A stretch of DNA of 55,903 nucleotides from Lentisphaerota bacterium (lineage in GTDB: Bacteria > Verrucomicrobiota > Kiritimatiellia > UBA8416 > JAIOPI01): NCBI GenBank assembly GCA_021413965.1, contig JAIOPI010000012.1, forward strand, positions 1 through 55,903. The letters are read 5' to 3'. The position numbers and the translations under genes are program-made. Position 1 is the first letter of the stretch, and each line of letters opens with the position of its first letter. Below the pieces are notes generated by a model. That model ran no database searches. It had not been told where the DNA came from and saw nothing but the letters and a program-made list of their open reading frames with translations. Of this stretch, positions 18,071 through 26,221 are shown piece after piece.

Positions 18071-19063
18071 ATGAGTGAACGTTGGGTCGTTCTCGGCAGC
18101 AATTCCTTCTCGGGCGCGCACTTTGTGCAGCGCGTGCTGGAGGAGGGGGCGGAGGTCATTGGCATCAGCCGGTCCCCCGAGCCGCATCGTGCCTTTCTGC
18201 CGTACCGCACCGGCGGCCGCGACCAGGCTTTTCGCTTTCACCGGCTTGACCTGAACGATGACCTGGATGCGATCATGCAGGTTGTCCGGGATTTCGCGCC
18301 CGACTACGTGGTCAATTTTGCGGCCCAGAGCATGGTGGCGGAGAGCTGGCTGACGCCCGCGCACTGGTTCCAGACCAACGTCGTGGCCAACGTGCTGCTC
18401 CACGATCAGCTGCGCCAGTGCCGCTTCCTGAAGAAATACGTGCACGTGTCGACCCCGGAGGTTTACGGGCCTTGCGCGGGGCTGATTGCCGAGCATACAA
18501 ACTACAATCCGAGCACGCCCTATGCCGTGTCGCGCGCGGCGGCCGACATGAGCCTGATGACCTTCTGGAAGGCGTACCAGTTCCCGGTCGTTTTCACGCG
18601 TGCGGCCAACGTGTACGGCCCGGGCCAGCAGCTCTATCGCATCATCCCGCGCACGATCCTCTCTTTTCTCAGCGGGAAGACGCTGCCGCTGCAGGGCGGC
18701 GGCCGCTCGGTGCGCTCCTTCATTCACATCCGGGACGTGGCGGACGGGACGCTGCGGGCGGCCCGCGCGGCACCGCCCGGCGCCATCTACCATCTGTCGA
18801 CGGCGCGCAACATCTCCATCCGCGAAGTGGTGGAGTTGCTGGCCCAGCGCATGGGCGTACGGTTCGAGGACCAGGTTGAAATCGTCGGCGACCGCCTGGG
18901 GAAGGACTCGGCCTACCTGCTCGACAGCGCGCGCGCGCGCCGCGAACTGGGCTGGGAGCCCGCGATTGCGCTGGAACAGGGACTTGACGACACGCGGCAA
19001 TGGGTGCAGGACTACCTGGGCGATCTGCAGGCGATGCCCTGGAACTATGTTCACAAGCCTTGA
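18071..19063 (+). CDS. Extended SDR, nucleotide-sugar 4,6-dehydratase-like
   Basis: This 330-aa extended SDR has the NAD-binding turn WVVLGSNSFSGAHFV in place of the usual GxxGFIG, then VVNFAAQS, HVSTPEVYGP and a C-terminal substrate domain. This resembles GDP-mannose/dTDP-glucose 4,6-dehydratases. The catalytic Y-x3-K reads YAVSR (Tyr followed by Arg, bases about 18521-18535), an uncommon change. ATG 18071 is preceded by GGGGG; an upstream in-frame ATG at 18056 has no better site. It sits 30 bases after the activating fusion enzyme and 15 bases before a second SDR. Product inferred: a keto-sugar nucleotide. Confidence 0.8.
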   Translation: MSERWVVLGSNSFSGAHFVQRVLEEGAEVIGISRSPEPHRAFLPYRTGGRDQAFRFHRLDLNDDLDAIMQVVRDFAPDYVVNFAAQSMVAESWLTPAHWFQTNVVANVLLHDQLRQCRFLKKYVHVSTPEVYGPCAGLIAEHTNYNPSTPYAVSRAAADMSLMTFWKAYQFPVVFTRAANVYGPGQQLYRIIPRTILSFLSGKTLPLQGGGRSVRSFIHIRDVADGTLRAARAAPPGAIYHLSTARNISIREVVELLAQRMGVRFEDQVEIVGDRLGKDSAYLLDSARARRELGWEPAIALEQGLDDTRQWVQDYLGDLQAMPWNYVHKP

Positions 19064-19078
19064 GGGGAGTGCGGCGGC

Positions 19079-20020
19079 ATGCATGTGTTAGTGACGGGCG
19101 GTTGCGGGTACATCGGGACCATGTTGGTGAGGCGGCTGCTGGCGGAAGGGCACCAGGTTACGGTTGCGGACCTGATGTGGTTTGGCAATTACCTGGAGCC
19201 GCACCCGCGGCTGACGGTGATCCAGGAGGACGTGCGCAACGCGGAGCGCATCCCCATGCGCGGGGTCAACGCCCTCATTCACCTGGCCAACGTGGCCAAC
19301 GACCCCTGCAGCGATCTGAACCCGAAGCTGTCCTGGGAGGTCAACGTCCTGGCGACGATGCAGCTGGTCGAGGCGGCAATCGCTGCCGGCGTGAGCCAGT
19401 TCATCTACGCCAGTTCCGGCAGCGTGTACGGGGTGAAGGATGAGGACGAGGTCACCGAGGACCTCTCGCTCGTGCCCATCTCGGACTACAACAAAACCAA
19501 GATGATCAGCGAGCGCGTGCTGCTGAGTTACGCGGATCGCATCCTGGTGCAGTGCCTGCGGCCGGCGACGGTGTGCGGCTACTCGCCGCGCATGCGCCTG
19601 GACCTGTCCGTGAACTTGCTCACGATGCAGGCGCTGACGCGTGGCCGGATCACGGTGCTGGGGGGCGCCCAGACGCGGCCGAACATCCATCTTGTCGACA
19701 TGGTCGGCGTGTACCTGCACCTGCTGAAGATGGGCAAGGCGATGCAGGGGGTTTACAACGCGGGCTTCGAGAACATCTCCATCATGGACATCGCCAAGCG
19801 GGTGACCCAGCACGTGCCGGCGGACATTGAGGTCAAGCCATCGAACGATCCGCGGTCTTACCGGCTGACCTCGCGCAAGCTGTTGGCCACCGGCTTCAAG
19901 CCGCAGTCCGGCGTGGAGCAGGCCATCCTCGAACTGGTGGCCCAGTACAAGGCCGGGGCCCTGCGCGAGGACGACATCTTCCACAACATCCGCACGATGA
20001 AAAAGATGAGCGCCGCGTGA
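19079..20020 (+). CDS. Extended SDR, NAD-dependent sugar epimerase/reductase
   Basis: This 313-aa protein has a textbook Rossmann start HVLVTGGCGYIGTMLVRRLL, LIHLANVAND, YASSGSVYG, and an intact catalytic YNKTK. It fits nucleotide-sugar epimerases or ketoreductases (GalE/UXS-like SDRs). The start ATG 19079 follows GGGGAG at about ten bases. The end overlaps the transketolase start by four bases (GTGA), so the SDR and the transketolase are translationally coupled. The likely job is to act on the keto-sugar made by the preceding SDR, before or after transketolase action. The sugar is not identified. Confidence 0.82.
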   Translation: MHVLVTGGCGYIGTMLVRRLLAEGHQVTVADLMWFGNYLEPHPRLTVIQEDVRNAERIPMRGVNALIHLANVANDPCSDLNPKLSWEVNVLATMQLVEAAIAAGVSQFIYASSGSVYGVKDEDEVTEDLSLVPISDYNKTKMISERVLLSYADRILVQCLRPATVCGYSPRMRLDLSVNLLTMQALTRGRITVLGGAQTRPNIHLVDMVGVYLHLLKMGKAMQGVYNAGFENISIMDIAKRVTQHVPADIEVKPSNDPRSYRLTSRKLLATGFKPQSGVEQAILELVAQYKAGALREDDIFHNIRTMKKMSAA

Positions 20021-20820
20021 ACGATCTGCCCGCCATCTCACGCCGCATCCGCCGGCAGCTGGTCACGCTGTCGCACGAGGCGAAGACGCCGCACCTGGGG
20101 TCGTCGCTCTCCTGCGTCGATATCCTGACGGCCGCCTACTGGGGCGCGCTGCGCATCGATCCGGCGCGGCCGCGGGACGAGGCGCGCGACCGCCTGGTCT
20201 TCAGCAAGGGACATGCCGCGACGACGTTGTATACGGCGCTCTGGCTGCGCGGCTTTTTTGACGACGCGCTGATGGCCACCTATGCGAAGCCGGGAGGAAC
20301 GCTGCCAGAGCATCCCAGCCCCGGGTGCGCCCCCGGGGTGGAGGCGGTGGCCGGCTCGCTCGGTCATGGCCTGTCGCTGGGCGTGGGCATGGCGCTGGCG
20401 GCGCGCATCCAGGGGCTGCCCAGCCGGGTGTACGTGGTGATGAGCGACGGCGAATGCGACGAAGGCTCGGTGTGGGAGGCGGCGCTGATGGCGCCGGCCC
20501 AGCAGCTCGAGACCCTCACGGTGATTGTGGACTACAACAAGTGGCAAGCCACCGGCCGCAGCTCGGAAGTCATGTCCCTGGCCCCCCTGCGGGAGAAATG
20601 GGCCGCCTTCGGCTGGAGCGCGTACGAGGTCGACGGCCATGACGTGGAGGCGCTGGCGCGGCTGCTGAGCCATGTGCCGGACGGCTCGGGCAAGCCGGTG
20701 GCCATCGTGGCTCACACGGTGAAGGGCAAGGGCGTGTCGTTCATGGAGGACGACAACAACTGGCACTACCGCATCCCCAACGCCGACGAACTCGCCCGCG
20801 CGCTGAAGGAGTTGGAATAG
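20017..20820 (+). CDS. Transketolase N-terminal subunit (split transketolase)
   Basis: This 267-aa thiamine-diphosphate-binding subunit has FSKGHAATTLY (62-72), GSLGHGLSLGVGMALA (113-128) and the ThDP/Mg site SDGECDEG followed by DYNK (143-150 and 172-175). That is the GDG...N motif with the first Gly replaced by Ser. With the separate C-terminal subunit at 21173 it should move two-carbon ketol units between sugars. The start is GTG 20017 within the GTGA overlap with the SDR. A stand-alone split pair inside a sugar-nucleotide operon points to a dedicated role rather than the central pentose pathway. That is inference. Confidence 0.88.
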   Translation: MNDLPAISRRIRRQLVTLSHEAKTPHLGSSLSCVDILTAAYWGALRIDPARPRDEARDRLVFSKGHAATTLYTALWLRGFFDDALMATYAKPGGTLPEHPSPGCAPGVEAVAGSLGHGLSLGVGMALAARIQGLPSRVYVVMSDGECDEGSVWEAALMAPAQQLETLTVIVDYNKWQATGRSSEVMSLAPLREKWAAFGWSAYEVDGHDVEALARLLSHVPDGSGKPVAIVAHTVKGKGVSFMEDDNNWHYRIPNADELARALKELE

Positions 20821-20840
20821 GACCGCATCTGGGCATGTTG

Positions 20841-20897
20841 ATCTGGAACTCAGGAAATCAGGAACGGATGCTTCCTGAGTTCATGAGTTCCAGATGA
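20841..20897 (+). repeat. CTGGAACTCA-type palindrome, copy 1
   Basis: The arms read ctggaactcagg (from 20843) and cctgagttcatgagttccag (20874-20893). Related pieces lie at 21125-21143, 24901-24936, 34780-34800 and 54789-54798. This copy and the one at 21125 flank the decayed GxxExxY gene as near-direct repeats (ttcctgagtt...ccagatgaat). Confidence 0.6.
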
Positions 20898-20917
20898 ATC
20901 TGAAATTCGGTCAAGTT

Positions 20918-21122
20918 ATGGGCAAAGGCATGGAGTTGCCGGACAAAGAGCTAACGGCTGGGATTATCAGTGCGGCCATTGCGGTACACAAGGCGCTCGG
21001 ACCGGGGTTTCTGGAATCGGTATACGAAGGCCACGAATGTTGAGTCCGGACTCCTGCTGAATTTCGCTGACATGCCCTTGATGATTAAACGTGTTGGTCG
21101 CGAGCAACTTGTCCTTTCATGA
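20918..21122 (+). pseudogene. Decayed GxxExxY family protein gene
   Basis: The frame from ATG 20918 reads MGKGMELPDKELTAGIISAA, then AVHKALGPGFLESVYEGHEC and a stop at 21041-21043. This is the N-terminal part of a GxxExxY protein (PD-(D/E)XK-nuclease-like), with the GxxExxY signature GFLESVY. From about 21043 another frame reads ESGLLLNFADMPLMIKRVGREQ and ends at 21120-21122, matching the family's C-terminal end. The middle, roughly half the gene, is missing and the frame is lost. It lies between the two transketolase subunits, separating an otherwise coupled pair. Similar CTGGAACTCA repeats lie on both sides. Confidence 0.72.
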
Positions 21123-21124
21123 TT

Positions 21125-21143
21125 TCCTGAGTTCCAGATGAAT
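21125..21143 (+). repeat. CTGGAACTCA-type repeat, copy 2 (partial)
   Basis: The sequence ttcctgagttccagatgaa repeats the right part of copy 1 at 20873-20899. It lies directly after the GxxExxY remnant and 30 bases before the transketolase C-terminal gene. Confidence 0.55.
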
Positions 21144-21172
21144 GTTTTCCCCTGTGCTGGCGAGGTGACGTG

Positions 21173-22099
21173 ATGCGTGATGCATTTGCCAACGAACTGC
21201 TGGACCTGGCCAAGGCCGATCCGCGCGTGGTGCTGCTGTCGGGCGACATCGGCAACCGGATGTTCGACAAGTTCAAGGCGGCCTGTCCTGGTCGTTTCTA
21301 CAACTGCGGGGTGGCCGAGGCCAACATGACCAGCGTGGCAGCCGGCATGGCGCTGTCGGGGCTGCGGCCGGTGACGTACACCATCACGGCCTTTAACACG
21401 CTGCGCTGCCTGGAACAGATTCGCCTCGACGTGTGTTATCAGAATCTTCCGGTCGTCCTGGTCGGGGTGGGCGGCGGGCTATCCTACGCGTCGCTCAATG
21501 CCACGCACCATGCGCTGGAGGACATCGCCTGCCTGCGGATGCTGCCGAAGATGACGGTGATCTGCCCCTGCGACGCCTGGGAAACGCGTGCCGCCATGCG
21601 TGCCGCCCTGGCGCTCGGCGCGCCCGTCTACGTGCGGCTGGGCAAGAAGGGCGAGCCGACGGTGCACGATCGCGTGCCCGACTTTACGATCGGCAAGGGC
21701 ATGGTGTTGCGCGAGGGCCGGGACGTCTGCTTCATCGGCACGGGCACCATGCTGCCGACGGTGCTGGCGGCGGCGGATCGCCTGGGCCGTGATGGCATGG
21801 TCGCCGGTGTCGTCAACATGCACACCGTCAAGCCGCTGGATGTGGCCCTGTGCGCCGAGGTGTTTGCCCGCTATCCGCTCGTCGTCAGCGTCGAGGAGCA
21901 CTCGGCGGCGGGGGGCCTGGGCGGCAGCATCGCCGAGTGGCGCGCAGGCCTGTCCACGCCGGGCCTTGCCCCGCTGCTGCGCATCGGCACGGCCGACGAT
22001 TTCATGTACGTGGCCGGGGAGCAGGAGTACGCCCGCGAGTACTTTGGCCTGACCGAGGAACACATCGCGGCCCAGGTGGCCCAGGCCCTGCGGGCGTAG
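21173..22099 (+). CDS. Transketolase C-terminal subunit (split transketolase)
   Basis: This 308-aa subunit carries the pyrimidine-binding and C-terminal domains. The N-terminal part shows VVLLSGDIGNRMFDKF. GVAEANMTSVAAGMALSG (46-63) includes the activating Glu49 that protonates ThDP. TYTITAFNTLRCLEQIRLDVC and EEHSAAGGLGGSIAEW follow. ATG 21173 is likely, with GAGGTGA eight bases upstream; a GTG three bases earlier is also possible. It pairs with the N-terminal subunit at 20017, now separated by a 352-base remnant region. It may add or remove a two-carbon unit on the keto-sugar made by the SDRs; this is a proposal. Confidence 0.88.
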   Translation: MRDAFANELLDLAKADPRVVLLSGDIGNRMFDKFKAACPGRFYNCGVAEANMTSVAAGMALSGLRPVTYTITAFNTLRCLEQIRLDVCYQNLPVVLVGVGGGLSYASLNATHHALEDIACLRMLPKMTVICPCDAWETRAAMRAALALGAPVYVRLGKKGEPTVHDRVPDFTIGKGMVLREGRDVCFIGTGTMLPTVLAAADRLGRDGMVAGVVNMHTVKPLDVALCAEVFARYPLVVSVEEHSAAGGLGGSIAEWRAGLSTPGLAPLLRIGTADDFMYVAGEQEYAREYFGLTEEHIAAQVAQALRA

Positions 22100-22110
22100 G
22101 CGTGCGGGTC

Positions 22111-22171
22111 GTAGGGGCTCTGCTTGCGGAGATCTGCTCAGAGAACAGGTCTCCGCAAGCGGAGCCCCTAC
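22111..22171 (+). repeat. GTAGGGGC/GCCCCTAC palindrome, copy 2
   Basis: Arms gtaggggctctgcttgcgga (22111-22130) and tccgcaagcggagcccctac (22152-22171) are almost perfectly complementary. It is the cleanest of the three copies in the window. It follows the transketolase stop by 11 bases and could form a strong hairpin in the transcript; no T-tract follows. Confidence 0.7.
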
Positions 22172-22305
22172 AGGACTGAAAAGCGGCAACATCGCCGGCC
22201 GCGGTGGACGGCGGCCCTCCACCGGAATGGACATGCGGTTGGTTCGAAGCAGCGGGAAGGTCGCGTGCCACCGCGACGTCGCCCGGGTTCTCAAGAGGTG
22301 GACCC

Positions 22306-22914
22306 ATGATTCTCGGCGTAGATTTCGACAACACGATTGCCTGCTACGACGGCGTGTACCGGGAGATTGCCCGGAAAATTGCGCTGCCGGCGGAGCGCCC
22401 GCCCACCAAGCTCGGGGTGCGGGATTTTCTGCGCGCGGCCGGGCGCGAGCCGGAGTGGACCGAGTGGCAGGGCTACATCTATGGGCCGGGCATGCAGGCG
22501 GCCGCTCCATTCCCCGGCGCGATTGAGTGCGTGCGCCGCTGCCGGGACGCCGGGATTCGCGTGTGCGTCATCAGCCACCGAACGGCGCATCCCTTTCTGG
22601 GGCCCCGGCACGACCTGCACGCCGCCGCCCGCGCGTGGATCGCCGACCATGGCCTGTATGGGCGCACGGGGCTCCAGCCGGAGGACGTATTCTTCGAATT
22701 GACCTTTGACGCCAAGCTGGCCCGGGTCGCGGAACAGCAGTGCGACTGGTTCGTCGATGATCTTGCGGAGTTTCTCTGCGACGCGCGCTTCCCGCCGGCG
22801 GTCAACCGGATCCTGTTCACGCCGTCCGGCCCGCAGCCGGCGGTGCCGCACCGGCAGGCCACGTCCTGGGCCGACGTGGAACGGCTGCTCGGGGTGGATG
22901 GGCGGGCATCATGA
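22306..22914 (+). CDS. HAD-superfamily hydrolase
   Basis: This 202-aa protein begins MILGVDFDNTIACYDGVYRE, with the HAD nucleophile motif DFDNT (6-10). It continues with motif II VCVISHRT and an acidic motif IV CDWFVDDLAEF. A cap insertion lies between residues ~20 and 75. It should be a phosphatase or phosphotransferase acting on a small phosphorylated metabolite, perhaps a sugar phosphate from this locus. ATG 22306 has AGAGG upstream. Its stop overlaps the kinase gene start (ATGATG/TGA at 22911-22914), so the two are coupled and probably act on related compounds. It is not an obvious GmhB. Confidence 0.75.
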   Translation: MILGVDFDNTIACYDGVYREIARKIALPAERPPTKLGVRDFLRAAGREPEWTEWQGYIYGPGMQAAAPFPGAIECVRRCRDAGIRVCVISHRTAHPFLGPRHDLHAAARAWIADHGLYGRTGLQPEDVFFELTFDAKLARVAEQQCDWFVDDLAEFLCDARFPPAVNRILFTPSGPQPAVPHRQATSWADVERLLGVDGRAS

Positions 22915-23984
22915 TGGGTCACCACACGGATGACGACCTCCAGCCGCACGTGGCGGCCCTGCTCCAGCAAGCGGGCCTTTCCGGTTCGTTTACGCTGGAG
23001 CCGCTGCCCGGCGCGGGCAATAACCGAGTGCTGCGGGTGCGCGTGGGCGAGGCGTCGGTGCTGCTCAAGTCCTATTTTCGTCATCCGGAGGATCCGCGCG
23101 ACCGGCTCGGCGCGGAGTTCGCGTTCTACCGGCTGGCCTGGGAGCACGGGCTGCGCCTGCTGCCGCGCCCGCTGGCGGCCGATCCGGCGAACGGGCTCGG
23201 CCTGTACGAGTTCATCCATGGCCGGCGGCTGACACCGGCCGACGTCAATGCCGCGCGGGTCGAGGAGGCCGGCGCGATGTTCACGGCCGTCAATGCGCTG
23301 CGCGAGACCGCCGCCGCGCGGCAGTTGCCAATTGCCTCCGAAGCCTCCTTTTCCATAGCCGACCACCTGACGCACGTCGATGCCCGCCTGAAGCGCCTGG
23401 AGGATTTTCCAGTCAACAGCGAGGTCGACAGCGTTGGCGCGGAGTTTGTGCATGCCCGCCTCCAGTCGGCGTGGGCGCACGTGCGGGAACGGGTTCCGGC
23501 CCGCGCGGCGCAGGCCGGCTGGGATCTGCAGGCGGCACTCCCGCAAGCCGACCGCCGGCTCTCGCCCTCGGATTTTGGATTTCACAACGCCGTGGTGACG
23601 CGCGAGGGCCATCTCCGGTTCGTGGATTGCGAATACGGCGGCTGGGACGATCCCGCCAAGACCATTTGCGACTTCTATTGCCACCCGGCGCTGCCGGTGC
23701 CGCCGGATACGTTCCCGCGCTTTCAGGAGGCGGTGCTGGCCGGGCTCACGCCGCGCCAGGGCTGGGAGGACCGCGTGCTGCTGCTGATGCCGGTGCACCG
23801 GATCAAGTGGTGCTGCATCATGCTGAATGAGTTCTTGCCGATGGATGCGCAACGGCGTAAGTACTCGCGACGGATGGCCGATCCGGCCGAGCGCAAGCGC
23901 GCGCAATTGCAGAAGGCCGAGGCGTTTCTGCAGCGCGAGGTGATCGAGCGGGCGGCGACGGACGCGCTGTTTCGCGTCGGGTGA
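22911..23984 (+). CDS. Aminoglycoside phosphotransferase-like small-molecule kinase
   Basis: This 357-aa APH/choline-kinase-fold protein has a Lys in VLLKSYF (Lys53), the catalytic loop SPSDFGFHN (218-226) and the metal motif FVDCEYGGWDDP (239-247). In classical APH enzymes the loop is HGDxxxxN. Here Ser-Asp replaces Gly-Asp and the preceding His is absent, but Asp221 and Asn226 are kept. It is translationally coupled to the HAD gene. It may phosphorylate a sugar or alcohol used for the modified sugar; the substrate is unknown. Confidence 0.75.
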   Translation: MMGHHTDDDLQPHVAALLQQAGLSGSFTLEPLPGAGNNRVLRVRVGEASVLLKSYFRHPEDPRDRLGAEFAFYRLAWEHGLRLLPRPLAADPANGLGLYEFIHGRRLTPADVNAARVEEAGAMFTAVNALRETAAARQLPIASEASFSIADHLTHVDARLKRLEDFPVNSEVDSVGAEFVHARLQSAWAHVRERVPARAAQAGWDLQAALPQADRRLSPSDFGFHNAVVTREGHLRFVDCEYGGWDDPAKTICDFYCHPALPVPPDTFPRFQEAVLAGLTPRQGWEDRVLLLMPVHRIKWCCIMLNEFLPMDAQRRKYSRRMADPAERKRAQLQKAEAFLQREVIERAATDALFRVG

Positions 23985-24030
23985 GGCGCGGGATTCCCGT
24001 TGGCAAGGTGTCGGACGGAAGCGCGGACGG

Positions 24031-24137
24031 CACCCACCCCGCCCTGCGGGCACCCCTCCGGGGGAGGGGGTCGGTGTTGGGGCTTTGGGTCGCTGGGTCC
24101 CCTCCCGGGGAGGGGTGCCCGCAGGGCGGGGTGGGTG
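24031..24137 (+). repeat. Long perfect hairpin (29-bp arms)
   Basis: The left arm at 24031-24059 (starting cacccaccccgccctgcggg) is the exact reverse complement of 24109-24137, with a 49-base loop that itself contains cccctcccgggg. It fills the gap between the APH-like kinase and the methyltransferase. Possible roles are attenuation of readthrough or a non-autonomous mobile palindrome. Confidence 0.75.
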
Positions 24138-24170
24138 AGGTGATTGTCGGCAGCGAACGGAGTAAACAGT

Positions 24171-24833
24171 ATGGCATACATTGATTTTCTATCCCCGTTG
24201 CACAAGGCCACCAAACGCGACTACCTCGCGCGGGTGAACGAGTATCCCAAGGCGGAGGCCATCAAGCGCGCCAAGCTCTACGACTTCGACTACTGGGATG
24301 GCGACCGCAAATTCGGCTACGGCGGCTACAAGTATGACGGGCGCTGGCGGGTGGTGGCGGACGCCCTCGTCAAGCACTACGGATTGAAGCCCGGGATGCG
24401 CGTGCTCGACGTGGGGTGCGGCAAGGCGTTCCTGCTCTACGATCTGATGCAGGCGGTGCCGGGGCTTGAGGTCTGCGGCATCGACATTTCGCGTTACGGC
24501 ATTGAGCACGCCAAGGACGAGGTCCGGCCCCACCTGCAACTGGGCAGTGCGACGGCGCTCCCGTTTCCCGACAAGTCCTTCGACCTGGTGATCTCGATCA
24601 ACGCCTTGCACAACCTGTTCTGCTACGACCTCGTCAAGGCCGTGAAGGAAATCGAGCGGGTTGGCCGCGGCGGCAAGTACATCGTGGTGGAGTCCTACCG
24701 CACCGAGGAGGAGAAGGTCAACCTGATGTACTGGGTGTTGACCGGCGAATGTTTCCTGGCGCCGGCCGAGTGGGAGTGGTTCTACAACCAGGCCGGCTAC
24801 ACGGGCGACTACTCGTTCATCTATTTCGAGTGA
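24171..24833 (+). CDS. Class I SAM-dependent methyltransferase
   Basis: This 220-aa methyltransferase has motif I MRVLDVGCGKAFLLYDLMQ (about residues 75-93), the acidic VCGIDISRYGIEHA, and FDLVISINALHNL. The N-terminal FLSPLHKATKRDYLARV and a tryptophan-rich tail (ECFLAPAEWEWFYNQAGYTG) mark a subgroup seen beside sugar-modifying genes. ATG 24171 has CGGAG about eight bases before it. It stands alone between a long hairpin and another repeat. The likely substrate is a sugar or nucleotide-sugar of this locus. Confidence 0.8.
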   Translation: MAYIDFLSPLHKATKRDYLARVNEYPKAEAIKRAKLYDFDYWDGDRKFGYGGYKYDGRWRVVADALVKHYGLKPGMRVLDVGCGKAFLLYDLMQAVPGLEVCGIDISRYGIEHAKDEVRPHLQLGSATALPFPDKSFDLVISINALHNLFCYDLVKAVKEIERVGRGGKYIVVESYRTEEEKVNLMYWVLTGECFLAPAEWEWFYNQAGYTGDYSFIYFE

Positions 24834-24900
24834 GGCGCCGCACGTCCTGCCGGAGCGGCAGGGAGCCTACAGATGGGCCAGCGCGGCGTAGCCGACGGAA

Positions 24901-24936
24901 TCTGGAACTCATGAACTCAGGAAGGATCCGTTCCTG
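24901..24936 (+). repeat. CTGGAACTCA-type repeat, copy 3
   Basis: The sequence tctggaactcatgaactcag (24901-24920) continues through gaaggatccgttcctgg. It matches the arms of the palindrome at 20841-20897. It lies between two methyltransferase genes in a 149-base gap with nothing else recognised. Confidence 0.5.
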
Positions 24937-25000
24937 GTTTCCCGGCCTTCGCTGGCGCAACCCCCTTGGCTGACTTGATCCGGTGAAACGGGATGACGAT

Positions 25001-26221
25001 ATGAGCCGATGTGGGGTTTGTGGTGATGGGCGCTTACAGGTGTCGTTGGATGCTGGTCCCCTGGCCATCTGCAATCGTTACCTCAGAGATCCGACGGCGC
25101 CCGACGATCAGCACCCCTTGCAGTTGGGGCAGTGCCAGGCATGTGGCGTGGTGCAACTGGTCAACCCGATTGCCGGGGCAACCCTCACGGCGCCCTACGA
25201 CTGGATCCGTTATACGGAACCCGAGCGGCATCTCGACGCGTTGGCCGAGGAGATCGCGGGACTCCCTGGGGTGTCCCCCGATGCCCCCGTCCTGGGGGTC
25301 AGTTCCAAAGACGACACGCTGCTGCAGCGCCTTCAGCGGAAGGGCTTTCGATCCATCGCCCGGTTGGATGGCGTGCAGGATCTCGGGGGGACGCAGGCGG
25401 ACCTGGGCATGGAACTGGTCCAGGAACGGCTGACGCCCGAGCGGGCTGCCGCCTACGTCCGTCGTCACGGGGTGGCGCGCGTCGTGATCTTGCGCCACGT
25501 CCTGGAGCATGTGCAGAACATGCCGTCCTTCGCTGCGGCGCTGGCCACGTTGACGGACCGCGAGGGGTACCTGGTGGTCGAATCCCCGGATTGCCGCGGT
25601 GGCCTTGAGGCGCGGGACTACTGCATGCTGTGGGAAGAGCACGTCTACTATTTCACTGCCGCCACGTTTTCCCGGGCCTTGTATACGGCCGGGTTCAACC
25701 CGCTGCGCGTTTCGGTGGTGCCGCTCCCGCTGGAGAATTCCGCGGTGGCCATCGTGCGCCCAGCCGGCGCCACGCGGCCCCCCCCGCCAGCCCTGGATCT
25801 GGCATCGGAGATGGCGCGCGGCAGGTCTTACGCGCAGGATTTTCTGCCGCAGCGGCAGGCGGTGCAGCGGCACGTGCAGGCGCTCTGCCGGCAGCATGGG
25901 AAGCTGGCGGTTTTCGGGTCCGGCCACCAGGCCGGCATGTACATCAACGCGATGCAGATCGCACCATGGCTCGCCTTTGTGGTGGATGACAATCCCAACA
26001 AGCAGCAAATGTTCATGCCTGGCTCCCGGCTGGCGGTGGTCGACTCCGCGCATCTGGCGGCTTCCGACGTCCGGTATTGCCTCCTGGCGGTGAATCCTGA
26101 GAACGAAGACGCACTGATCGGTCGCCAGCAGGTGTTTCTAGCGCGTGGGGGCGAGTTCGCTTCGATCTTCCCATCCAGCCCGAGGGCCCTTAGGATTGCA
26201 GCAGGTGAAAGCAGGGACTGA
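25001..26221 (+). CDS. NovU/TylC-like C-methyltransferase, degenerate SAM site
   Basis: This 406-aa protein has the three-part architecture of sugar C-methyltransferases. An N-terminal zinc-binding domain has CGVCG and CQACG. A central methyltransferase domain and a C-terminal domain (FGSGHQAGMYINA, VVDDNPNKQQMFMPG) follow. The motif I expected as ExGSNDG is VLGVSSKDDTLLQRL here, so SAM binding may be changed or lost. The later EEHVYYFTAATF keeps the His-Tyr region. ATG 25001 is used; an in-frame GTG 24983 is possible. Its stop overlaps the WbuC-like start. It may be a catalytically altered partner of the second copy at 26804. Confidence 0.8.
   Translation: MSRCGVCGDGRLQVSLDAGPLAICNRYLRDPTAPDDQHPLQLGQCQACGVVQLVNPIAGATLTAPYDWIRYTEPERHLDALAEEIAGLPGVSPDAPVLGVSSKDDTLLQRLQRKGFRSIARLDGVQDLGGTQADLGMELVQERLTPERAAAYVRRHGVARVVILRHVLEHVQNMPSFAAALATLTDREGYLVVESPDCRGGLEARDYCMLWEEHVYYFTAATFSRALYTAGFNPLRVSVVPLPLENSAVAIVRPAGATRPPPPALDLASEMARGRSYAQDFLPQRQAVQRHVQALCRQHGKLAVFGSGHQAGMYINAMQIAPWLAFVVDDNPNKQQMFMPGSRLAVVDSAHLAASDVRYCLLAVNPENEDALIGRQQVFLARGGEFASIFPSSPRALRIAAGESRD

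Noticed and set aside
16991..19084. 697-codon minus-strand frame across the kinase fusion and SDR genes
   Set aside because: It spans two well-supported genes on the other strand and has no domain.
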